Below are positions 9,177-18,771 of a DNA stretch of 59,909 nucleotides, in pieces. Within the stretch, counting starts at the first letter, position 1. Each line of letters starts with the position of its first letter. The notes under the pieces were generated by a model. The model searched no databases and had not been told where the DNA came from. It worked only from the letters and a program-made list of their open reading frames with translations. The position numbers and the translations under genes were made by a program. The DNA is from Spirochaetes bacterium ADurb.Bin218 (lineage in GTDB: Bacteria > Spirochaetota > UBA4802 > UBA5550): contig MWCI01000013.1 of the NCBI GenBank assembly GCA_002069965.1, positions 1-59,909 of the forward strand. Direction: 5' to 3'.

Positions 9177-10286
9177 TTATTTGAGATACTTTCGGGGATT
9201 TGTGTGATTCCCGCCACTTATAAGCTCAAAGTGCAGATGAGGTCCGGTAGATCTTCCAGTATTTCCACTTTTTGCAATTATCTGTCCCTGCTTAACATAT
9301 TGCCCTTCACTAACCATAATTCGCGAAAGATGCCCATAGAGAGATTTCCATCCACCAGGATGAGCAATGATAATTGCATTCCCATAACCACTCATCCATC
9401 CTGCATAAGTAACCTGACCGTATTTAGTTGCCTTAACAGCTTCATACCTGGCAGCTATATCAATTCCCCTATGAAATTCCATGTATTCACTATTAAAGGG
9501 GTTTCGCCTCCAGCCAAAACCGCAATTGATCTTTCGACTTGATACAGGCCACAAAAAACCATCAAAGAGATTAAAGGGTTTGGCATCAGGTATAAAGATA
9601 AGTTCACCAACAGAAACAAAATCAGGATTTTTTATATTATTAACAGCCAGTATCTTCTCCACAGGTATTTTATACTTGCTGGCAAGGTTAACAATGTTTG
9701 TGCCTTCCTTCATATTATAAAGAATTCCATCTTTATTTGGAATTCTCAAAGTTGCCCCTGGTTCAACATAGTCATAGGACCTAAGATTGTTACTGCCACA
9801 TATAGTATCAATTGAGACTCCATATTTCCTTGCAATGGAACCAAGGCTTTCATTTGGTTTCACCTTATGAGTTATAATCTTCAATGGGGTTTCATTTACA
9901 GGAGCAGAATAATCTGTCTTTGAGGATAAGAGAAGATCATTCTTCAGCTTTTCATCTTCTAAGATATTATTTACATCGTTGGAACTATATATCTTTATGT
10001 TTTCATCTGCCTCATTTTCTGCCGCAGCAATAGCCTGAGAGAGATTATCTCCAGCAAGCTTATCAGTGGAAGCCTCGCCAGAAGGGACTGCTGTAAAAAT
10101 GAGAAAAAAAGTAATCCCTATAAAAATACACATAGCAAAAATACGTGTATAAAGACCAATTCGTCTTTTTTGAATATTCTTTATATAGGTCCCTTTCTTT
10201 CCTACATAGATAAAAACAACCTCATGGGTAAAAATATTTACCGTCAGATTTTTTATCTTATAGGTAGCAAATCCCCTCTTAAACAT
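9177..10286 (-). CDS. LysM and M23 peptidase domain protein (cell-wall endopeptidase)
   Basis: The 369-residue protein has a basic N-terminal region and one membrane segment at about residues 46-66, and should act outside the inner membrane. Two LysM peptidoglycan-binding repeats follow: the first has HKVKPNESLGSIARKYGV, the second YNMKEGTNIVNLASKYKIP. The C-terminal M23 (lysostaphin-like) metalloendopeptidase shows HRGIDIAA, SLYGHLS and GPHLHFEL, so the H...D, H and HxH zinc ligands are all present and it should be active in cutting peptide cross-links. It follows the bactofilin gene by 65 bases, and bactofilin-M23 pairing is common in cell-shape control. The N-terminal 45 residues are longer than usual, so the true start may be further in. 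Confidence 0.9.
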   Translation of the reverse strand: MFKRGFATYKIKNLTVNIFTHEVVFIYVGKKGTYIKNIQKRRIGLYTRIFAMCIFIGITFFLIFTAVPSGEASTDKLAGDNLSQAIAAAENEADENIKIYSSNDVNNILEDEKLKNDLLLSSKTDYSAPVNETPLKIITHKVKPNESLGSIARKYGVSIDTICGSNNLRSYDYVEPGATLRIPNKDGILYNMKEGTNIVNLASKYKIPVEKILAVNNIKNPDFVSVGELIFIPDAKPFNLFDGFLWPVSSRKINCGFGWRRNPFNSEYMEFHRGIDIAARYEAVKATKYGQVTYAGWMSGYGNAIIIAHPGGWKSLYGHLSRIMVSEGQYVKQGQIIAKSGNTGRSTGPHLHFELISGGNHTNPRKYLK

Positions 10287-10351
10287 GATAAAATTTCATC
10301 CAAAAATAAAGTCTCACTTCAGGTATCGGATAAATAATTATATAAAAAAAC

Positions 10352-10768
10352 TTATTTTTTATCTGGAGCTTTTACAGGACTTGCCTGACCATTATAAAAC
10401 TCCTCTATAAACTTCTTTGGATCCCTCTTTGGCCCAGCACCTGTTATTATAATCTGGCCCTGAGCAACCACTCCTCTCTGAATGGATATTGCAGGAGCCG
10501 TAATATCACCCAAAACCTTTGCAGTTTCAAGGAGTCTAACCTCCTGCTCAGCATTGATATTACCTATAACAGTCCCTGCCACAACAACGGATCTGGCATA
10601 AATGTCAGTTTTAACACGCCCCTTCTCACCAATAACCAATTCATCATCAGTCTTAATTTCACCCTCAAATTTTCCGTCTATCCTCAGTGAGCCACTTATA
10701 TAAAATTTTCCTTCAAAGAAAGAGCCTTCTCCTATTGTGCTATTCATGCCCTCAACTTTAGGTGCCAT
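10352..10768 (-). CDS. Bactofilin (polymer-forming cytoskeletal protein)
   Basis: The 138-residue protein has the bactofilin signature: SFFEGKFYISGSLRIDGKFEG followed by repeating beta-helix rungs such as VIGEKGRV, VVVAGTVIGNI and LLETAKVLGDI. Disordered tails flank the core at both ends. Bactofilins polymerise without nucleotide and position envelope enzymes. The downstream LysM/M23 endopeptidase is the obvious candidate partner. GGGAG lies seven bases before the ATG. It follows the M16 peptidase by 90 bases on the same strand and could be read from the long translation operon or from its own promoter. Confidence 0.92.
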   Translation of the reverse strand: MAPKVEGMNSTIGEGSFFEGKFYISGSLRIDGKFEGEIKTDDELVIGEKGRVKTDIYARSVVVAGTVIGNINAEQEVRLLETAKVLGDITAPAISIQRGVVAQGQIIITGAGPKRDPKKFIEEFYNGQASPVKAPDKK

Positions 10769-10858
10769 ATATATCTCCCTTTTTGGTATTCAGTTTTTAA
10801 ATCTTTTAAATAATTATTATAACAGTAAAAAATTGTCCACAAAAATTTTACTCTATAT

Positions 10859-12118
10859 CTACAGAGAAAGGTCTGGAAGCTCACCTTTTAATTTCTTTAA
10901 TTTTCCAGCAGATACTATAGAAAAGACCTTATCCTTAAAAATTCTATGGCAAACTCTCATATAATCATCCATAGTTATGCTGTCTATAATAGCTACTATT
11001 TCATTATAGTCAAAATATCTTCCATAGGTCATTTCATTTCTGGCAAGCTGAGTCATCCTTACCTCATTACTCTCCAGGCTTAAAGCGAGATTACCCTTCA
11101 TAAAGGTCTTTGTATCAGCCAACTCCTCATCCGTAATACCATCACGGTAGAGTTTTCTACACTCCTCAACAATAAGCTCAACAGTTTTGTAAAACTTATC
11201 AGGCAAAGTGGCACAATATATCCCAAAAACTCCACAGTCCACATAAGAGGAGTGAAAAGAATAAATAGAATAGCTTATGCCCTCCTTTTCTCTTATGTTT
11301 TGAAAAAGCCTTGAGGACATACTTCCACCTAAGATTGTGCTTAATATATATAAACCCCATCTATCTGTATCAGCTCTTTTAAAGCCAGGCAGTCCAAGGC
11401 AAAAGTGAACCTGCTCTAACTTCTTTTCCACATGATTGTTTATAAGCTTAACTGGATTATCAGCAGCCTCACAGATTTGGCGTCTAAGGGGACTTCTTTC
11501 AACAGAAAAATATTTATCAATTAAAGCTTTAGCCACATCAACATCAAAACTGCCAGCAATGGAAATAATCAGATTTTCATTACCATATATAGCATCATAA
11601 AAAGATAGTATAGATTCCCTTGTAATCTTTTCTATGCCTTCAATTGTTCCAAGAATAGGATGACTTAAGGGGTGCCCATCCAGAATTTTTTCCATAAAGA
11701 GATCGTGGACAAACTCATCAGGAGTGTCCTCATACATTCTTATCTCTTCAATTATAACGTTTTTTTCCTTAGAAATTTCTTCAACATCAAAAAGTGGGTT
11801 ATAATACATCTCAGAGAGTATATCAAGGGAAAGCTCAAGATAATCGCGAACAACGCTTATATAATAACAGGTATATTCCCTGTTGGTGGCAGCATTATGC
11901 TGTCCTCCAACGCGGTCAACCATTCTTGCAATATCCTTTGATGAATACTTCTTTGTTCCTTTAAAAAGCATATGCTCAACAAAGTGAGCATATCCATATT
12001 CCTCTGGCATTTCATCCCTTGAACCCTTGTTGATCCATAAACCAACAGAAACAGAAACTACACCCTCAACAGGCTCAAGAAGAACAGTTATGCCATTGCT
12101 TTGATATTTTACTACCAT
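10859..12118 (-). CDS. M16 family zinc peptidase (processing-peptidase-like)
   Basis: The 419-residue protein is a single-chain M16 peptidase of the kind found after pnp in many bacteria. The inverted zinc motif HFVEH (HxxEH) is near residue 47, within the YAHFVEHMLFKGTKK segment. The second-sphere glutamate region VIIEEIRMYEDTPDE is near residue 120. The C-terminal half is the second M16 fold. Its ATG overlaps the pnp stop by one base (TAATG), so it is translationally coupled. Related proteins process small peptides, but the substrate here is unknown. Confidence 0.93.
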   Translation of the reverse strand: MVVKYQSNGITVLLEPVEGVVSVSVGLWINKGSRDEMPEEYGYAHFVEHMLFKGTKKYSSKDIARMVDRVGGQHNAATNREYTCYYISVVRDYLELSLDILSEMYYNPLFDVEEISKEKNVIIEEIRMYEDTPDEFVHDLFMEKILDGHPLSHPILGTIEGIEKITRESILSFYDAIYGNENLIISIAGSFDVDVAKALIDKYFSVERSPLRRQICEAADNPVKLINNHVEKKLEQVHFCLGLPGFKRADTDRWGLYILSTILGGSMSSRLFQNIREKEGISYSIYSFHSSYVDCGVFGIYCATLPDKFYKTVELIVEECRKLYRDGITDEELADTKTFMKGNLALSLESNEVRMTQLARNEMTYGRYFDYNEIVAIIDSITMDDYMRVCHRIFKDKVFSIVSAGKLKKLKGELPDLSL

Positions 12119-14196
12119 TAATTTTCTTCCAGAGCATCCTTTCTGCTTAAATCAATTCTTCCCTGACGATCTATCTTAATTACCTTGACCTTCATCTTGT
12201 CACCAACAGCACAAATATCAGAAACATCCTTTACGCGTGAAGTGTCAAGATTTGAAATATGCACAAGCCCTTCTTTCCCTGGAACTATTTCAACAAAAGC
12301 GCCAAATTCCATAATCTTCTTTACAGTTCCAAGATAAACCTTGCCGACCTGAATATCCTCTGCAATTCCAAGGATTATTCTCTCAGCATCCTCAATAGCC
12401 TTTGCACTTACAGAGGAGATAACTACCTTTCCTGTGTCATCAATATTTACATCCGCCCCTGTATCCTCAACAATCTTTTTAATCACTCTTCCACCAGGGC
12501 CAATAATCTCTCCAATCTTATCGCTTTTCACCATTAGAGTCTTAATCTTTGGAGCATGAACTGAAACCTCTTTTTCAGGTCCTGAGATATAGGAATTCAT
12601 AATCCTTAAAATCTCAAGTCTGCCTTCCTTTGCCTGCATAAGAGCAACTCTCATTATCTCTGGAGTTATACCCTCTATTTTAATATCAAGCTGAAAGGCT
12701 GTTATCCCAGTTTCTGTTCCAGCAACCTTGAAATCCATGTCTCCTAAATGGTCCTCAAGACCCTGAATATCGCTTAAAATAGCGTATCTATCACCTTCCA
12801 TAATAAGACCCATGGCAATACCTGCAACAGGAGCCTTAATAGGCACACCAGCATTACACATGGACAGAGATCCTGAGCAAACACTTGCCATTGATGATGA
12901 ACCATTGGATTCAAGGATTTCAGAGACCTGTCTTATTGTGTAAGGGAAAGTCTCCTCATCTGGGATAGTCCACTCAAGAGCCCTCTCGGCTAACATCCCA
13001 TGGCCAATTTCTCTTCTGCCTGGATTACCTGTTCTGCCAACCTCACCAACAGAAAATGGAGGGAAATTATAATGGAGCATAAATCTCTTCTCTGCAAAGC
13101 CCTCAAGATTATCCATCTTTTGAACTTCAGCTAAAGTCCCAAGTGTTGTAATTCCAAGGCTTTGAGTCTCACCTCTTGTAAATATTGCAGATCCATGAGC
13201 CCTCGGTAAAACACCTAACATAATGTCTATTGGCCTTATCTGAGTAAGAGTCCTTCCATCGGCACGAAGACCCTCATCAAGGCATCTCATTCTCATGATC
13301 TCGCCATCAAGAGCATCTATTATTGCAGATACCTGCCCAATAGTATCAGGAAATAATTCTTTAAGCTCTTCCTTAGCACGGCTTACAATGACATCCCTTG
13401 CAACCTCTCTCGGCTTTTTCACAGTTATGTGCTTGAGGTCAACTAAATCCTGATAATACCTCTCACGGACAGCCTTTTTCAGTTCAGGATCAAAAGTGAA
13501 GGGCTTATATTCCATAGGAGGTTTATTTACAAGCCTCCTTAGTTCCTCCTGAGCCTCACAGATCCTCTTTATGTGCTCATGGGCAAAAACTACAGCATTG
13601 ACCATATCATCTTCTGTTACATTCTTTGAGCATCCCTCAATCATTGTAACAGCCTTTTTAGTTCCAGCAACAACAAGATCAATATCGCTTTCCTCTGACT
13701 CCTTAAAAGTTGGATTCACAATGAACTGACCATTGATTCTACCAACCCTCACAGCTCCAACAGGTCCATGAAAAGGCATGCCAGATATAAAAAGCGCAGC
13801 AGAAGCAGCATTTATTGCAAAAACATCCTGCTGATTTTCGCTATCTGCAGAAAGCACATATATTATAACCTGAACCTCATTTACAAAGTCCTCTGGGAAA
13901 AGAGGTCTCAAAGGTCTGTCTGTTAACCTTGAAACAAGAATTTCCTTGTCACTGGGCCTATTTTCCCTCTTGATAAAACCACCTGGGATCTTGCCAGCAG
14001 CATAGGCCTTTTCCCTATAATCCACTGTTAAAGGGAAAAAGTCTTGTCCCTCCTTTACTTCCTTTGAAGCAACAGCTGTGGCAAGCACCACAACCTCTCC
14101 ATATGATACAGCCACAGCCCCATCAGCCTGCTTCGCAAGGTAACCAGTATTGAAGTTTAATGTATTCCTACCCACCTCAACTTTTACATCTATCAT
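12118..14196 (-). CDS. pnp: Polyribonucleotide nucleotidyltransferase (PNPase)
   Basis: The 692-residue protein is a full-length PNPase, a phosphorolytic 3'-5' exoribonuclease and degradosome core enzyme. Domain order is two RNase PH domains separated by a helical domain, then a KH domain (IGEIIGPGGRVIKKI, near 560) and an S1 domain (GKVYLGTVKKIMEFGAFVE, near 620). Core-site segments include AHGSAIFTRGETQSL and SDIQGLEDHLGDMDFKVAGT. It lies 77 bases downstream of rpsO, the usual order, and is coupled to the M16 gene. PNPase is commonly autoregulated through its leader, but no clear leader hairpin is visible here. Confidence 0.97.
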   Translation of the reverse strand: MIDVKVEVGRNTLNFNTGYLAKQADGAVAVSYGEVVVLATAVASKEVKEGQDFFPLTVDYREKAYAAGKIPGGFIKRENRPSDKEILVSRLTDRPLRPLFPEDFVNEVQVIIYVLSADSENQQDVFAINAASAALFISGMPFHGPVGAVRVGRINGQFIVNPTFKESEESDIDLVVAGTKKAVTMIEGCSKNVTEDDMVNAVVFAHEHIKRICEAQEELRRLVNKPPMEYKPFTFDPELKKAVRERYYQDLVDLKHITVKKPREVARDVIVSRAKEELKELFPDTIGQVSAIIDALDGEIMRMRCLDEGLRADGRTLTQIRPIDIMLGVLPRAHGSAIFTRGETQSLGITTLGTLAEVQKMDNLEGFAEKRFMLHYNFPPFSVGEVGRTGNPGRREIGHGMLAERALEWTIPDEETFPYTIRQVSEILESNGSSSMASVCSGSLSMCNAGVPIKAPVAGIAMGLIMEGDRYAILSDIQGLEDHLGDMDFKVAGTETGITAFQLDIKIEGITPEIMRVALMQAKEGRLEILRIMNSYISGPEKEVSVHAPKIKTLMVKSDKIGEIIGPGGRVIKKIVEDTGADVNIDDTGKVVISSVSAKAIEDAERIILGIAEDIQVGKVYLGTVKKIMEFGAFVEIVPGKEGLVHISNLDTSRVKDVSDICAVGDKMKVKVIKIDRQGRIDLSRKDALEEN

Positions 14197-14273
14197 TTAT
14201 AACCTCACATAAAATCTAAATTAATACCGGTTATACCTGTTCATTGCGTATTACCAATATTAAAAAAATCAAA

Positions 14274-14531
14274 TTACCTTCTTAAGCCAAGCTCTTTAAT
14301 AATCTCTCTGTATTTAGCCAGATCCTTTCTCTTAAGGTAATCAAGAAGTCTTCTTCTTTGACCAACAAGTTTGAGAAGACCTCTTCTTGAATGATGATCC
14401 TTTGCATGCACCTTAAAATGCTCTGTGAGGTGATTGATCCTCTCAGTAAGCAAAGCAATCTGAACCTCAGGTGAACCTGTATCACCATCGTGTCTCTTAA
14501 ACTTTCCTATAATCTCTGATTTAGGTGTCAT
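14274..14531 (-). CDS. rpsO: 30S ribosomal protein S15
   Basis: S15 binds the central domain of 16S rRNA early in 30S assembly. The hallmarks [40 protein letters not shown] and the terminal LGLRR are all present. I place the start at the ATG at 14531 (85 residues) because AGGAGG lies 11 bases upstream and the length matches the family's 85-90. In-frame upstream starts at 14573 or 14654 would add unusual leaders and lack ribosome sites. The 161 bases before it, after truB, could hold the leader through which S15 often represses its own translation. Confidence 0.95.
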   Translation of the reverse strand: MTPKSEIIGKFKRHDGDTGSPEVQIALLTERINHLTEHFKVHAKDHHSRRGLLKLVGQRRRLLDYLKRKDLAKYREIIKELGLRR

Positions 14532-14692
14532 TCCTGTTATATCCTCCTGTTTATTCTTTTCAGTTAAAATCATATCATTAAATATTCGTAAAAGTGGTTC
14601 ATTAAAATGGCGAAGGCGTTTAGTAAAAACCACAAAATACGAATACAATAACAATCATAAAAATCAAGAAAAATCAATAGCTGCCAAAGTCT

Positions 14693-15631
14693 CTAAAAGG
14701 GCTGTGTCATGCTATTAAAAACCATATGATAATCTATAAGCCATTTATCAAGATCGATATCAGCTATGGCAATTAAATTGCCTTTCCCATCTAAAAGGAC
14801 AAAGGGTTTGCTATCAAAGGGCAATTCTAAGGACAAAACATCCCCTCTGGTAAAAAAAGCACCATGGGAAATTTTAGACGCAGCCTCATCACTAACAAAC
14901 ACTCTTCCAAAATCAATAAGAGCCTCCGTAGGGTTAATAATAAAAGTTCCCATCTCCCCTGAATCAACAACGGTCTTGATACTATCCACAGTCTCCGCAT
15001 CTTCAATCCTGAAATTGCCTGACCTTTCCCTTCTAAGAGATTGCAAATGAGCAACGGTCCCAAGCTTAATTCCAAAATCCCGTGCAATGGATCTTATATA
15101 GGTTCCTTTTGAGCACTCTATCTCAAAGAATATTTCTCCAGTAGAAAGAGAAAATTCCTTTATATCAAACCTATAAATGGTTACATCCCTGCTCTTTAAA
15201 GAAATATCCTCCCCTCTGCGGACCCTATCTGAAGCTCTCTTGCCGTCAATCTTCAATGAAGAATAAGAAGGAGGTTGCTGCTTTATTATGCCTAAAAAAT
15301 CCTTAGCAGCCTCTCTAAGCATGTCTTCTGTTACATGAAGAAAGGGCTTTTGAGCTACAACTTCACCTGTGAGATCATAGGTATCGGTCTCTACCCCCAA
15401 CTTTATGATCCCAGAATAACACTTGTCACTTTCAAGAAAATACCTTGCAAGCCTTGAGGCCTTGCCGGTGCAAGCAACAAGGAGTCCAGAGGCAAATTTA
15501 TCAAGGGTTCCACAATGACCTATCTTCTTTACGCCAATAATCCTTCTCAACTGAGAAATTACCTCAAAGGAGGTTCTGCCTACAGGCTTATCAATAAGGA
15601 TCACAGCATTATCAAAATCTACAATTTTCAC
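14693..15631 (-). CDS. truB: tRNA pseudouridine-55 synthase TruB
   Basis: The 312-residue enzyme makes pseudouridine 55 in the T-arm of tRNAs. The N-terminus reads VILIDKPVGRTSFEV. The catalytic loop is GHCGTLDKFASGLL, with the nucleophilic Asp near residue 43. Family members usually have Pro after that Asp (GTLDPxA), and here it is Lys. The motif KxxGTYIRSIARDFG is intact near residue 180. The start is a GTG ten bases after the rbfA stop. It is co-transcribed with infB and rbfA, the conserved order. Function is secure; the substitution is noted as a variant. Confidence 0.95.
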   Translation of the reverse strand: MKIVDFDNAVILIDKPVGRTSFEVISQLRRIIGVKKIGHCGTLDKFASGLLVACTGKASRLARYFLESDKCYSGIIKLGVETDTYDLTGEVVAQKPFLHVTEDMLREAAKDFLGIIKQQPPSYSSLKIDGKRASDRVRRGEDISLKSRDVTIYRFDIKEFSLSTGEIFFEIECSKGTYIRSIARDFGIKLGTVAHLQSLRRERSGNFRIEDAETVDSIKTVVDSGEMGTFIINPTEALIDFGRVFVSDEAASKISHGAFFTRGDVLSLELPFDSKPFVLLDGKGNLIAIADIDLDKWLIDYHMVFNSMTQPF

Positions 15632-15641
15632 GCAACAGGAC

Positions 15642-16028
15642 TTAATTGTTATCTTCCTCTCCCTCTGGAGATTCCTCTGAATCCTTAATTGACTCAGTCA
15701 GCTTTTCAATTTTATCAACCATAAGCACACCCTGCTCAATGGATTTATCTAAATAAAAATAAACCCTTGGCACAGTGCGAATTTTTAACTCCTTACCAAG
15801 CAACTTCTGAATATAGCCGCTTGAAGACCTTATGCCTTCCATGCTCTTTCGCACCTCTACGGAGGAACCAAGTATGGAAACACCTATACGGGCTTCAGAA
15901 AAATCCTTTGTTAGCTCCACATCTGTTACAGTGACAAAGCCTATTCTTGGATCTTTCACTTCCTTAAAAATTATATCAGAAACAATCCTTCTTATCAACT
16001 CTTCTAATCTGTCTTTTCTATACTTCAT
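15642..16028 (-). CDS. rbfA: Ribosome-binding factor A
   Basis: The 128-residue protein is a KH-type 30S maturation factor that helps process the 16S 5' end and is important in cold adaptation. Typical features are RLEELIRRIVSDIIFKEVKDP, the segment IGFVTVTDVELTKDFSEARI, and LRTVPRVYF-like KIRTVPRVYFYLDKSIEQG. The C-terminal dozen residues are acidic (SPEGEEDN). It lies 39 bases after infB and 10 bases before truB in the standard order. Confidence 0.95.
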   Translation of the reverse strand: MKYRKDRLEELIRRIVSDIIFKEVKDPRIGFVTVTDVELTKDFSEARIGVSILGSSVEVRKSMEGIRSSSGYIQKLLGKELKIRTVPRVYFYLDKSIEQGVLMVDKIEKLTESIKDSEESPEGEEDNN

Positions 16029-16067
16029 ATTCCCTGAGAAAAAATTTTTTTAAATACCCAAATGCCT

Positions 16068-18749
16068 TTACAGCTTTTTAGCAATCTCAATAATTTCATA
16101 AGCCTCAAAGGCATCGCCTTCTTTTATATCGTTAAAACCTTCTGCGGAGAAACCAAACTCCTGCCCTGCCTCTACCACAGAAACATCATCCTTGAATCTT
16201 TTCAAAGAGGCCAATGCACCGTCGTATACAACAACACCATTTCTTATAATTCTGATCTTTGACTTTCGTGTAACCTTTCCTGTAAGGCAAACAGAACCAG
16301 CAATTGTTCCCACTTTAGAAATCTTAAATATCTGCCTGATCTCTCCTGTGCCTATAACCTTTTGCTCAATAACAGGTGACAGCAGACCTTCAATTGCAGC
16401 CTTAATGTCATCTGTGGCCTCAAATATAATATTGTAGAATTTAATTGAAACTCTTTCTCTTTCTGCAAGCTCTGCAACTTTACCTGTAGGACGCACATGG
16501 TATCCTATAATTATGGCATTGGAAGCAGAGGCAAGCATAACATCTGAGTCATTGATCCCACCAGTTCCAGAGTGAATAACCCTCACTCTAACCTCATCTG
16601 TGGAAAGCTTCTCCAGAGCCTCAGTAAGAGCTTGAGTTGAACCATCAACATCCGCCTTAACAATAACATTGAGTTCCTGAACCTCACCTTCTTTAATCAT
16701 CTCATTGAGAGATTCAAGAGTAACCTTTCTAACTTTTTTAGCAGACTCAATTCTCTTATATTCAAGCCTCTTTTGAGAAATCTGTTTTGCAGTCTTATCA
16801 GACTCAACACATTCAAAGGGATCCCCTGCGGCACAGACTCCAGAAACACCAAGAATTTCTACAGGAGTAGAGGGAGTAGCCTCTTCAATAGCTTTCCCCT
16901 TATCGTCAAACATAGCTCTAACCTTGCCATGATAAACTCCTACAACAAAGAAATCCCCAATGTGAAGTGTTCCATTTTGAACTAAAACAGTACTCACCGC
17001 TCCTCTTCCTGGATCGAGTTTAGATTCAATAACAGTCCCTTTTGCCAGAAGCTTTGGATTAGCCTTAAGCTCAAGCATTTCTGCCTGTATTAAAACTAAT
17101 TCAAGAAGTAGATCAATATTTATCCCCTGCTTTGCACTGATCTCTGCAAACAAGGTTGAACCTCCCCATTCCTCAGGGATGAGATCGTATGCTGTAAGCT
17201 CCTGCTTAACTCTATCAATATTTGCCTCAGGTAAATCGATCTTGTTTATTGCAACAATTATTGGAACATTGGCAGCTTTTGCATGGCTGATCGCCTCTAC
17301 TGTCTGAGGCATAACCCCATCATTGGCTGCAACAACAAGTATTACAATATCAGTAATTTTTGCACCCCTTGCACGCATTGTGGTAAAAGCAGCATGGCCT
17401 GGTGTGTCAAGGAAGGTAATCTTTTTGCCATTAACCTCAACAGTGTAAGCACCTATATGCTGAGTTATTCCTCCGAACTCACTATCTATTACATTGGTCT
17501 TTCTAATTGAGTCAAGGAGCTTAGTTTTCCCATGGTCAACATGACCCATAACAGCCACAACTGGCGGCCTTGTCACGTAGTCTTCTGGCCTATCCTCTTC
17601 CTCTGTTTTTATAACTGTTTCGTCATAGAGAGAAACAACATCAACCTCTGTATTATATTCAGCTGCAAGTATAGCTGCTGTATCTGCATCTATAGACTGG
17701 TTAATAGTAGCCATAACTCCAAGATTCATAAGCTTAGCTATGACCTCACTGGCCTTTATATTCAACTTCTTTGCAAGCTCACCAACTGTTATGTTTTCTG
17801 TTATGCTAATTTTCTCCGGAATAGAAACGCGTTTTTGTTCATTATTGCTTTTCTTTTTAATGACTATATTTTTTTCTATTTCTTCTTTTTCTTTTTTATT
17901 TAATCTTAAAAAAGCTTTTTCTTTTTCTTTTTCCTTATCCTTCTCCTTTTCTATTCCCTTGCTTTTTTTAACAACTTGATCATCAAGCTCAAGGGATATT
18001 GGTTTTTCATCTTTTATAGATGGAGAAGGTCTGCCTTTTGTATCATTCCTTGGTTGAAATTTTCCCTGAGGTCTATCCTTATCTTTGCCATCTCTCTGCT
18101 GATGCTGACCCTGGGGCTTATTACCATGGAACTTCCCTCTCTCCTTATCCTGCGAGCCCTTACCGGATTGAAATTTTCCCTGAGGTCTATCCTTATCTTT
18201 ACCATCTCTCTGCTGATGCTGACCCTGGGGCCTGCCACCCTGTTGCTTGCCACGATCCTGAGAGCCTTTTTTGTCACCCTGCTGCTTATTATAATTTGGC
18301 CTCTGATTTTGCTGCCTATCCTTTCTCTGCTGCTGTTGACTGTCCCTTTGAGGGCTTTCATGAGTTTTTATTTCTGGTGCAACATCAGAGGAAGGCTTCT
18401 CCGCCTTAGTTTCATCAGACCTTTTGGCAGAGTCAGGAACTTCTGTCTCAGCCTTAACCTCTGAATGCTGATCTGCAGAATCCCTTCCAGAAGAGCCCTT
18501 GCCCATTCTTTTGGCCAGATCATCTGAAACCTTACCGCCTTTTATCTTAATTTTTTTCTTTTTCTTTGCCTTCTCAGCTTCTTCCAAGCGCTTCTTTTTT
18601 AAAGTCTCAAGCTTTTTCTCTATAAGAAAAACATCCTTTTCTGGAACATCATCATTTTCACTCTGGCAAGATATGCCTAATTCTCTGCATATCTCTAAAA
18701 TATCGTTAAAAGAAACATGATTTTTTGTGGCAACTTCATTAGCTTTCAT
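16068..18749 (-). CDS. infB: Translation initiation factor IF-2
   Basis: The 893-residue GTPase delivers initiator fMet-tRNA to the 30S subunit. The first 45 residues form the IF2N-type helical module. About 50-280 is a long, low-complexity Lys/Gln/Arg/Gly region containing an imperfect tandem duplication, followed by KEKEKEK runs. A second IF2N module ([25 protein letters not shown]) precedes the G domain. The GTP motifs are [12 protein letters not shown] (G1), [15 protein letters not shown] (G3) and NKID (G4). Domains II-IV follow with [13 protein letters not shown]. The length is on the long side because of the variable N-terminus. It lies 22 bases after nusA. Confidence 0.97.
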   Translation of the reverse strand: MKANEVATKNHVSFNDILEICRELGISCQSENDDVPEKDVFLIEKKLETLKKKRLEEAEKAKKKKKIKIKGGKVSDDLAKRMGKGSSGRDSADQHSEVKAETEVPDSAKRSDETKAEKPSSDVAPEIKTHESPQRDSQQQQRKDRQQNQRPNYNKQQGDKKGSQDRGKQQGGRPQGQHQQRDGKDKDRPQGKFQSGKGSQDKERGKFHGNKPQGQHQQRDGKDKDRPQGKFQPRNDTKGRPSPSIKDEKPISLELDDQVVKKSKGIEKEKDKEKEKEKAFLRLNKKEKEEIEKNIVIKKKSNNEQKRVSIPEKISITENITVGELAKKLNIKASEVIAKLMNLGVMATINQSIDADTAAILAAEYNTEVDVVSLYDETVIKTEEEDRPEDYVTRPPVVAVMGHVDHGKTKLLDSIRKTNVIDSEFGGITQHIGAYTVEVNGKKITFLDTPGHAAFTTMRARGAKITDIVILVVAANDGVMPQTVEAISHAKAANVPIIVAINKIDLPEANIDRVKQELTAYDLIPEEWGGSTLFAEISAKQGINIDLLLELVLIQAEMLELKANPKLLAKGTVIESKLDPGRGAVSTVLVQNGTLHIGDFFVVGVYHGKVRAMFDDKGKAIEEATPSTPVEILGVSGVCAAGDPFECVESDKTAKQISQKRLEYKRIESAKKVRKVTLESLNEMIKEGEVQELNVIVKADVDGSTQALTEALEKLSTDEVRVRVIHSGTGGINDSDVMLASASNAIIIGYHVRPTGKVAELAERERVSIKFYNIIFEATDDIKAAIEGLLSPVIEQKVIGTGEIRQIFKISKVGTIAGSVCLTGKVTRKSKIRIIRNGVVVYDGALASLKRFKDDVSVVEAGQEFGFSAEGFNDIKEGDAFEAYEIIEIAKKL
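18054..18231. repeat. Near-perfect 64-bp direct repeat inside infB
   Basis: Copies at 18054-18117 and 18168-18231 differ at one base and are offset by 114 bases. They encode the repeated [18 protein letters not shown] peptide of the IF-2 linker. The DNA-level identity suggests a recent tandem duplication. Confidence 0.9.
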
Positions 18750-18771
18750 GCAAAGTCCTGATTATTAAATT

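Noticed and set aside
14532-14654. Longer rpsO starting upstream at 14573 or 14654
   Set aside because: These starts add 14-41 residues foreign to S15 and have no ribosome site, whereas AGGAGG precedes the ATG at 14531.
17976-18464. Long rightward open frames antisense to infB (18.0-18.5 kb)
   Set aside because: They mirror the low-complexity repeat of the IF-2 linker and have no independent coding evidence.
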